DNA of 64,000 nucleotides, from the NCBI GenBank assembly GCA_023205875.1, contig CP060759.1, positions 845,501-909,500 on the forward strand. Reading direction: 5' to 3'. Under the pieces are notes generated by a model. The model saw only the letters and a list, made by a program, of their open reading frames with translations, ran no database searches and had not been told where the DNA came from. Origin of the DNA: Chloropicon primus. Its lineage: Eukaryota; Chlorophyta; Chloropicophyceae; Chloropicales; Chloropicaceae. Each line of letters starts with the position of its first letter. Within the stretch, counting starts at the first letter, position 1. The translations under genes and the position numbers were made by a program. Below are positions 58,480 to 64,000 of the stretch, one piece after another.

Positions 58480-58986
58480 TCAGAATATTCCAAACCTCCG
58501 CGGGGCTGGCTTCCCGCTCCGCCCTTCGAGCTCCTCCAGCCTGCTCAGCATCTCCCTCTGCTTCAGCTCGAGGTTGGCAATGATCGCCATCTGGTGTTCT
58601 TGCAGCCTCATCCTCTTCTCCTCCTTTTCTACCCTCCGCTTCTCTTTGTTCACCCTCTTCAGCTCGTCCCTCCTGTTGCTCCGGTCGTACTCGTACAGCA
58701 GCAGGCCCCCACCAACAGTGTAGATAAAACTTTCGGAGAAGAACTTCCCCGCCAGGTTCAGCGCCCGCTCGTCGTTCAGAGGCGATATCTCTGCGCCCTT
58801 CTTCTTCTCCTGGCCCCTTGCTGCCCTGTTGATCCTCACGTTCCACCTGTGGAGGACTTGAGCCCAATCGATCGCCCGCTGCCTCACCACCGGGTGGGAG
58901 AGCATGTAATCCTGGAAGACGTACGCCAAAGGCTTCGACGCCGTCTTCACCGTCATGGTGAACACTTTGATCGCAAGCTGCGCCAT
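58480..58986 (-). CDS. OPA3: OPA3-like protein
   Basis: 168 residues from the ATG at 58986 (an in-frame ATG at 59013 adds nine residues). It matches the OPA3 family: LAIKVFTMTVKTASKPLA at the N-terminus, a VVRQRAIDWAQVLHRWNVRI region, FSESFIYTVGGGLLLYEYDRS with its hydrophobic segment, then a long charged helix. OPA3 is a mitochondrial outer- or inner-membrane protein affecting morphology and lipid homeostasis. It is head-to-head with TERT. Confidence 0.8.
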   Translation of the reverse strand: MAQLAIKVFTMTVKTASKPLAYVFQDYMLSHPVVRQRAIDWAQVLHRWNVRINRAARGQEKKKGAEISPLNDERALNLAGKFFSESFIYTVGGGLLLYEYDRSNRRDELKRVNKEKRRVEKEEKRMRLQEHQMAIIANLELKQREMLSRLEELEGRSGKPAPRRFGIF

Positions 58987-59322
58987 CACAACCCCCGCAC
59001 CAGCCCCCTCCACACACCGTCCTCAACCAAGGCCACCACCAGGCTCCAATGCAATCCAAACCAAACCAAACCCGTTGCCTCCCTCTCCACCAACCCCCTT
59101 CTCTCTCTCGCCACCTCCGCCACTCCAGACGGCGGCAAACTCGTCGACTCCGAGCCTTGCCCCTCCCTTGCCTCGTCCCCACCGTCCTCCGCTTCGGGAC
59201 CGGGACGACGAACTCCGCTTCGACACGACCACCTTCGCTCCGCTCCTCGACAGACAGAGAGAGAGCGCGCGCGCGAGGGTGGTGGTGGTCGTGGGGAGGC
59301 AAAGGGCGGAAGGGGGGGGAGG
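58987..59322. other. divergent OPA3/TERT promoter region
   Basis: 336 bp, GC-rich, ending in a GA/GGA-rich leader just before the TERT ATG. The TERT frame stays open through this region, but it is antisense to OPA3 and codes low-complexity residues. Confidence 0.5.
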
Positions 59323-62300
59323 ATGAAGAGGGAGAGGTATCCGATAGTCCTGAAGGCCCTTTATGGAAACGATGTGCAAACGTTGCGAGAGGCGGTGGAC
59401 TTGTTGGCGCCGTTCGAGACGGAGGACCGTCGGGGTTCGACGGTAGGGGACTGGAGGAGGGAAGATGATCATGTGTCCTCCCTCCCCTCGAGCTCGTACA
59501 ACAGAGTGTCGCAGGACGGGCTGGACATGCTGTTGGACGAGACGTTCGTGGTGTTCGAGCGGAGGGCGCCCGACCTCGCGACGTGGTTCCAGCGGGCAAG
59601 GAACAGGCGAGAGAGCGGTAACGGTCGCTACCTCGAGGCGCGGAACTGCCAGAGGCGCTTGGTGTTGGAGGTCGTGAACGAAAAGTTCAAAGTAGGAAAG
59701 TCTGGGGGATCGGGGAACACGGACGTGTTGTGCATAGGGTACAAGAAGGTCAACGGCGCGAGCGGCAGGGGAAGGTCCATGAACGCCATGGACCTGCCGT
59801 GCTCCAGCAACGGGGGTGGTCATCAGGGCAACATCCAAAGGACGTTTAACTCCTCCGTTCCCGCTGATCTGCTCTCCACCACGGCTTGGCAAGGTCTACT
59901 GACAGTATTAGGGCGAGACATCCTCAAGTACATCTTGATGCACTCCTCAGTCTTTGTCACGCAAACCCAGCCGCGTGGCAGAAAGTACTATTTGCAGGCT
60001 TGTGGGTACCCGGTGAACAGCTACGTGTACAAGAAGGCGTGGCAAGCGAAGCACCTGCCGCCGCCAGCTCCCGGTGTGACCAAGGGCCTTAGCACGGAGC
60101 CGAGCGATCCCGAGGAGAGACTCTTGCAGTTCAGTGATATATCAACGAACCCAGAGCTAGACGAGTCGTACAGGAGAACTGTTAAGGACCAGATGGAGAA
60201 GGGCGCAAGGTGGTGGAACGACTTGGGAGAGTTAGAAGACGTGAGGATGTTAGATTCCGAGGGCAGCTTGCATTTCGGCGACGACGAGGGCGGCCTTGTA
60301 CCGCTCGCGGAGTTGTTCGATCAAGAGCCCTCGCAGCCGCGAAAGAGGAAGGCTGTCCGTCTTCCGGCTTGGAAGAGAAGGAAGGAGGCAAAAATGACTG
60401 AGCGTCAGGACCAAGAGATGGTCGAACCAGCCGCTGCACTCCCCAACCCCACGACGCATGGGAGGACCACAGCCATGAATGCATTCGAAGGGAATGGAAG
60501 TGCTGCCCCAGCCTGGAAGAAACAGCCCAAAAAGGATATTTCAGGATCGTTGAAGGTTCCAAGGCCTTACTTGTTTAATGTGAAGTGGTGCCTAACTTAT
60601 ACAGCTGGTTCAGGTTTGCCACGCAAACACATTTTGTTGGGGCTGACCAGCGACGTTCCCGGCAGCATGCAGCTGCTGCAAGACATATTCTCGAGCGAAC
60701 TGAGGCGGGACTCTGGGAAGGCAGGGATCGCGGCGGTCAGGAGTGGATCTCAAAAGCCGCCAGGTGCAAAGGTTCCCAATTGCGTGAGGCACTTGTGTCC
60801 AATGGCAAGGCACTTGATCAAGGCAGCGCGAGTCTGTCCCTATTTCAGGTTGCTCAAGGAATCTTGCCCAGATCCAGTCGAAATGAAAAGGAAAGGAATT
60901 CTTTTCAGCGAGAGCGAGAATGTCTTGGATTACAGCACGTCCCCGAAACAGTTAGGGGATTTTGTTTGGTCCGTTATCACATTCATCACTCCGAAGATAC
61001 TCTTGGGTAGCAAGTCCAACCGAAGGGCGCTGAGGAATGCGATCCACAAGTTTCTGTGCAAGAAGCGGTACGAGGAGATGACCATGCAGGAGGCCGTGTT
61101 CAATATGAAAGTGAAGGAATTCGACTGGTTCTGCCCGAGCAAACAGAAGGATCAGAAGAAGAGAACAGCAAGTCAGCACAGGGACTATTCCAACTTACTG
61201 AAAAGGTGGATCTTTTGGGTGTTCACTCGACTGGTCAACCCTTTGGTACTGACGAACTTCTATGTGACCCAGGCGGAGGGCCGCGGCTGGAAGGTCTTTT
61301 ACGTTCGCCACAGTTGTTGGAAAAAGGCATGCATGAGCCACATGGATGGCCTATGCAATGGAGGCAAGCGCATGTTGAAAGAGGTCGAGAAGGGTGATCT
61401 GAAGCAAGTGCTGCAAAGGAACCATTTGGGCGTAAGCCACCTCAGATTTCTTCCCAAACGCAGCACGGGCGTGAGACTTATATTAAACCAGAGCAAGCGG
61501 ACAGACCTTAGTTCTCATCTCAGCGAGCTCGACCTTCCCGGGTCCTTGAAGGAGGTCCTAGGACAATTCAAACGGCGGCCTATCAACAGTTTCTTGAGGG
61601 AGGCCCATTGCGCGATCCAGCACGAGGTAAACGCCCTTCCCGGTGTTTTGGGTACGTCGGGCTTGAGCTTGAGCGAGGCCCAGCGGAAGCTCAGCGCGTT
61701 CCTACACAAGCAGGCGGCGAGAGGTGCCAGTCAGAAGTTCTATGTAGTCTCCTGCGATGTGGAAAAAGCCTATGACTCTGTGGACGCAAACCACCTTATC
61801 TCCATGGTCGATGACATATTCCAGCAGGACGAATACGAGTTCTTCAAATTCACACGCACGAATTTCGGGCACGGGACTCCTTTCACAAAGACGACGCAGG
61901 CGTGTGGAGCCTTGCCGCCCAACAGCGATTTCGAGGTCGGTTTTTCCAAGCATGCCAATGAGGTGCTCCTGAACAAGGCCTCCAGCTCGAAGGTGAAAGC
62001 TTCAGCGCTCCAGGCGATTGTGAGAGAGCACTTGCTGTCAAACGTGATTCTTGGGTGGGGGAAATTCTACAAGCAGACGGTGGGGATCCCTCAAGGCTCG
62101 ACCCTGTCAGCCTTGCTGTGTTCCCTTTACTTGGCGAATTTGGAGGTGAACAGAATATTCCCATTGATGGATATTGAGTCGGAGAACGTCGATGCTCTGA
62201 GGTTCCACTTGAGGCACAGCAAGGGCGTGCAAGGCCACGGCGTCGGGGGGGAGGGCGGCCCTCCACCTCTGTCTGCAACCCTGAGCACGGATCCTTCTCA

Positions 62301-63165
62301 CGGCACACTGAGAGCATCAACCCAGGCGAAGGCGACGTCGCACCAGAGCACAATCCTGAGGTATGTGGACGATTTCTTGTACATCACCAGCAGCGAAGAG
62401 GACGCCAGGAAGTTCTTGAAAGTGATGCACCAGGGCTTTCCGGAGTACAACTGTTACATGAACAAGAAGAAGACCAGTTGCAACTTCAGCGTGGACGGAA
62501 GCGATGCGAGCGGGTCAAGGAATTTGTGGATCGACGGAAAAGGTTCTGCGTTCCTGAAGTGGTGCGGCATGCTGATCAACGCGAACACGCTTGAGATTCA
62601 GAGGGACCTCACCCAAGACACGGGGGGTGTCACGAACACTGTTCTGATCCCTCCGCAACCAGGAAATCACCTGAAGGCGAAGCTTTACCGATTCATGCAG
62701 TTCGATCTCAAAAATGCCTCGCTCTTTGACTTCGTCATCAATTCTCCCGAGGTGGTGAGGCTCAACGTGTACCAGGTGTTCCTTGTGGGCGCCACCAAGT
62801 GCGAATACATGTTGAGCCACATGGTCAGCTCCCCGCCGCTCGTAGACATCTTGTACGACGCGATCTCCAGCTCGTTGTCCCACGTGGTCTTTAGGGTCCG
62901 GAAGCACCAGGACGAGCTCAGGCAGCTGATGCGAGACCCGTCCTGCGACGCTTGCAAGAACGGGGTGGTGAAAATAACCCCGGAGAGCCACATCAGGTGG
63001 CTGGGCTACCAGGGTTTCCTGGGGGTCTTGAAAAGGAAGCAGACGAGGCACGCCGCGATCATCGCACGCTTGGAGTGCGACCTGAAGGACCCCGATTTCG
63101 AGTGCCTTCACGCCCGGCTGGCGGGAACCTTGAACCCCGACTTGAGGCGGTTTCGTCAGGTCTGA
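59323..63165 (+). CDS. TERT: telomerase reverse transcriptase catalytic subunit
   Basis: 1280 residues with no intron seen. A TEN-like domain contains W189 (WQGLLTVLG) and SVFVTQ...KYYLQACG. The telomerase-specific T motif is FYVTQAEGRGWKVFYVRHSCW from F646. Reverse-transcriptase motifs follow: 1/2 LRFLPK (L707-K712) with GVRLILN (G716 onward), A YVVSCDVEKAYDSV with D812, B GIPQGSTLSALLCSLY (G921 onward), C LRYVDDFLYI with D1016-D1017, D GFPEYNCYMNKKKTSCNF, and E WCGMLINANTLEI (W1080). All three catalytic aspartates are present. A ~60-residue Gly/Ser-rich insert lies between motifs B and C (about 940-1008). The C-terminal extension is ~190 residues. It maintains chromosome ends with the telomerase RNA. 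The ATG at 59323 is the first after the OPA3 gene. Confidence 0.96.
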   Translation: MKRERYPIVLKALYGNDVQTLREAVDLLAPFETEDRRGSTVGDWRREDDHVSSLPSSSYNRVSQDGLDMLLDETFVVFERRAPDLATWFQRARNRRESGNGRYLEARNCQRRLVLEVVNEKFKVGKSGGSGNTDVLCIGYKKVNGASGRGRSMNAMDLPCSSNGGGHQGNIQRTFNSSVPADLLSTTAWQGLLTVLGRDILKYILMHSSVFVTQTQPRGRKYYLQACGYPVNSYVYKKAWQAKHLPPPAPGVTKGLSTEPSDPEERLLQFSDISTNPELDESYRRTVKDQMEKGARWWNDLGELEDVRMLDSEGSLHFGDDEGGLVPLAELFDQEPSQPRKRKAVRLPAWKRRKEAKMTERQDQEMVEPAAALPNPTTHGRTTAMNAFEGNGSAAPAWKKQPKKDISGSLKVPRPYLFNVKWCLTYTAGSGLPRKHILLGLTSDVPGSMQLLQDIFSSELRRDSGKAGIAAVRSGSQKPPGAKVPNCVRHLCPMARHLIKAARVCPYFRLLKESCPDPVEMKRKGILFSESENVLDYSTSPKQLGDFVWSVITFITPKILLGSKSNRRALRNAIHKFLCKKRYEEMTMQEAVFNMKVKEFDWFCPSKQKDQKKRTASQHRDYSNLLKRWIFWVFTRLVNPLVLTNFYVTQAEGRGWKVFYVRHSCWKKACMSHMDGLCNGGKRMLKEVEKGDLKQVLQRNHLGVSHLRFLPKRSTGVRLILNQSKRTDLSSHLSELDLPGSLKEVLGQFKRRPINSFLREAHCAIQHEVNALPGVLGTSGLSLSEAQRKLSAFLHKQAARGASQKFYVVSCDVEKAYDSVDANHLISMVDDIFQQDEYEFFKFTRTNFGHGTPFTKTTQACGALPPNSDFEVGFSKHANEVLLNKASSSKVKASALQAIVREHLLSNVILGWGKFYKQTVGIPQGSTLSALLCSLYLANLEVNRIFPLMDIESENVDALRFHLRHSKGVQGHGVGGEGGPPPLSATLSTDPSHGTLRASTQAKATSHQSTILRYVDDFLYITSSEEDARKFLKVMHQGFPEYNCYMNKKKTSCNFSVDGSDASGSRNLWIDGKGSAFLKWCGMLINANTLEIQRDLTQDTGGVTNTVLIPPQPGNHLKAKLYRFMQFDLKNASLFDFVINSPEVVRLNVYQVFLVGATKCEYMLSHMVSSPPLVDILYDAISSSLSHVVFRVRKHQDELRQLMRDPSCDACKNGVVKITPESHIRWLGYQGFLGVLKRKQTRHAAIIARLECDLKDPDFECLHARLAGTLNPDLRRFRQV

Positions 63166-63561
63166 AAATGTTTCTTTTTTTTTTTTGCTTGGTGTAGAGA
63201 GAGTCTAGTAAACTGGAGTCACTTTTTCACCCGTCCCCCTTCGAGGCCGTTACGATGGATTCAGGATCAAGGCTGCAGCAAAATGAATCCCGCCTCCTCC
63301 TCGGCTTGGTGACACACGAAGCAGTGGAAGGACCAACCCAAAGCAACGCAATCCAATCACCAGTCCACAGGCGGAGAGATCCCATCCCAAAGTCCATCGA
63401 GCGCATCCATCCCCATCCATCCCCATCCATCCTTGCAGACCTCTTCCTCTTTCTCTTTCTCCCTGGAAAAGTTCAAAGTTTTCCCTTCAAAACCCTAGTC
63501 CGCGCTCAATGTCAATGTAGATTTCGCATGATGAGGAGGGGAGGGAGAGGGAAAGAGCACC
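63166..63561. other. intergenic between TERT and OSCP
   Basis: It holds the TERT 3' end with a poly-T run (63174-63185), and a CCATCCAT/CCATCCC repeat (63407-63432). The leader before the OSCP ATG is purine-rich. No gene is recognised. Confidence 0.5.
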
Positions 63562-64000
63562 ATGGCGGCCCTGTTGAGACTGAGCAGAGCAGCATGCGCG
63601 ACCGCGACGAGGACGTTCGCACTCCGGTGCGTGGGAGGGAGTGGACTGAGCTCGACCTCGGCCCACGCCGCCGTGTTCCAGCCAGCGCCAGCGTTCAAGC
63701 AGCCGTTTGCTATGTATTCTCAGGACCCTTTTGAGGGGACCACGGACCTCGAGCCTCCTGTGAAAATGTATGGCACGTCTGCCAAGTACGCTGCGGCTCT
63801 CTGGTCTGCCGCGACGAAGGCGAAGGTTCTCGACGACGTCGCGACGGAGGTCGCCCAGATAATTGAGCTCAAGAACGGGGACGAGAAGTTCTCCGCCTTT
63901 CTTGACGATCCAACAGTTCCAGTAGAAAAGAAAATTGAGGGCTTGCAAAAGGTGTTCGAGGCCGGGAAGTTCACCGACATTACGAAAAACTTCTTCTTCG
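63562..64000 (+). CDS. ATP5PO: mitochondrial ATP synthase OSCP subunit, 5' part
   Basis: The window ends inside this gene after 146 codons. An Arg/Ala/Ser-rich presequence (MAALLRLSRAACATATR) precedes the mature start, and the delta/OSCP signature begins at VKMYGTSAKYAAALWSAATKAKVLDDV. A second helix pair (IIELKNGDEKFSAFLDD) follows. OSCP connects the F1 head to the peripheral stalk. The remainder lies beyond the window. Confidence 0.88.
   Translation, partial: MAALLRLSRAACATATRTFALRCVGGSGLSSTSAHAAVFQPAPAFKQPFAMYSQDPFEGTTDLEPPVKMYGTSAKYAAALWSAATKAKVLDDVATEVAQIIELKNGDEKFSAFLDDPTVPVEKKIEGLQKVFEAGKFTDITKNFFF

Noticed and set aside
58396-59322. Upstream extension of the TERT frame
   Set aside because: It overlaps OPA3 on the other strand, is low-complexity, and a plausible ATG lies at 59323.
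59323-63165. TERT as a non-LTR or Penelope-like reverse transcriptase
   Set aside because: The T motif, TEN-like region and telomerase wording of motifs B to E are present and no endonuclease or repeats flank it.
1-64000. CRISPR arrays, tRNA or rRNA genes
   Set aside because: No regularly spaced repeats with spacers and no cloverleaf or rRNA-like sequence were noticed by eye.

Overview
This window looks like nuclear DNA of a free-living, flagellate-capable green alga, most likely prasinophyte-grade. It is GC-rich and gene-dense, with about 36 protein genes on both strands. Introns are few, mostly short (45 to about 150 bp), with GTGAGT/GTAAGT donors and pyrimidine-rich acceptors; CT/GA and CA microsatellites are common. 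A green, primary-plastid host is inferred because proteins that are plastid-encoded in most red-lineage algae are nuclear here (plastid SecY, thylakoid CcdA), and because MraY, a carotenoid isomerase and GT29 and GH5_7 enzymes sit beside them. A DNAAF6-like PIH protein and an outer-dynein-arm docking-type coiled-coil protein suggest motile flagella. The species cannot be fixed from the sequence alone.

Layout. 0.6-9 kb: RRM-methyltransferase fusion, dynein-docking-type coiled coil, TPR-J protein, double HMG-box protein, a GlpX-like protein lacking two metal ligands. 9-23.4 kb: plastid argininosuccinate synthase, an exact 1.1 kb tandem duplication carrying two ML-domain (NPC2-like) genes, a type II Golgi-type glycosyltransferase candidate, a GYF-like/RD-repeat nuclear protein, a secreted beta-propeller, a membrane-anchored GH5_7 mannanase, plastid SecY and a GNAT. 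23.7-31.4 kb: VHS-GAT (TOM1-like) protein, an intact Fanzor/TnpB nuclease gene with a structured 3' flank that could be its guide-RNA scaffold, and a multi-pass membrane alpha/beta hydrolase. 31.5-44 kb: HIRAN-HNH protein, plastid MraY, an unknown gene overlapping MraY tail-to-tail, BioF with a C-terminal SKL, a giant coiled-coil protein, CcdA and DNA polymerase iota. 44-64 kb: DUF445 membrane protein, GT29 sialyltransferase-like enzyme, a J-domain membrane protein, a PIH1 protein, ribosomal eS1, CRTISO-like, APC7, a cyclin, OPA3-like, full-length telomerase reverse transcriptase (TERT), and the start of mitochondrial ATP synthase OSCP.

Genes are not grouped by pathway, as is usual in eukaryotes, but many are head-to-head pairs sharing a few hundred bases of promoter (SecY/GNAT, CcdA/POLI, DUF445/GT29, J-protein/PIH, RPS3A/CRTISO, APC7/cyclin, OPA3/TERT) or tail-to-tail pairs with under 100 bp between. 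The points most worth follow-up are the Fanzor locus with its candidate omega-RNA, the complete TERT, plastid peptidoglycan MraY, the metal-ligand-deficient GlpX, peroxisomal BioF, and the fresh ML-gene duplication. Exon limits were worked out by hand from splice-site motifs and frame continuity; no alignment or database search was run.
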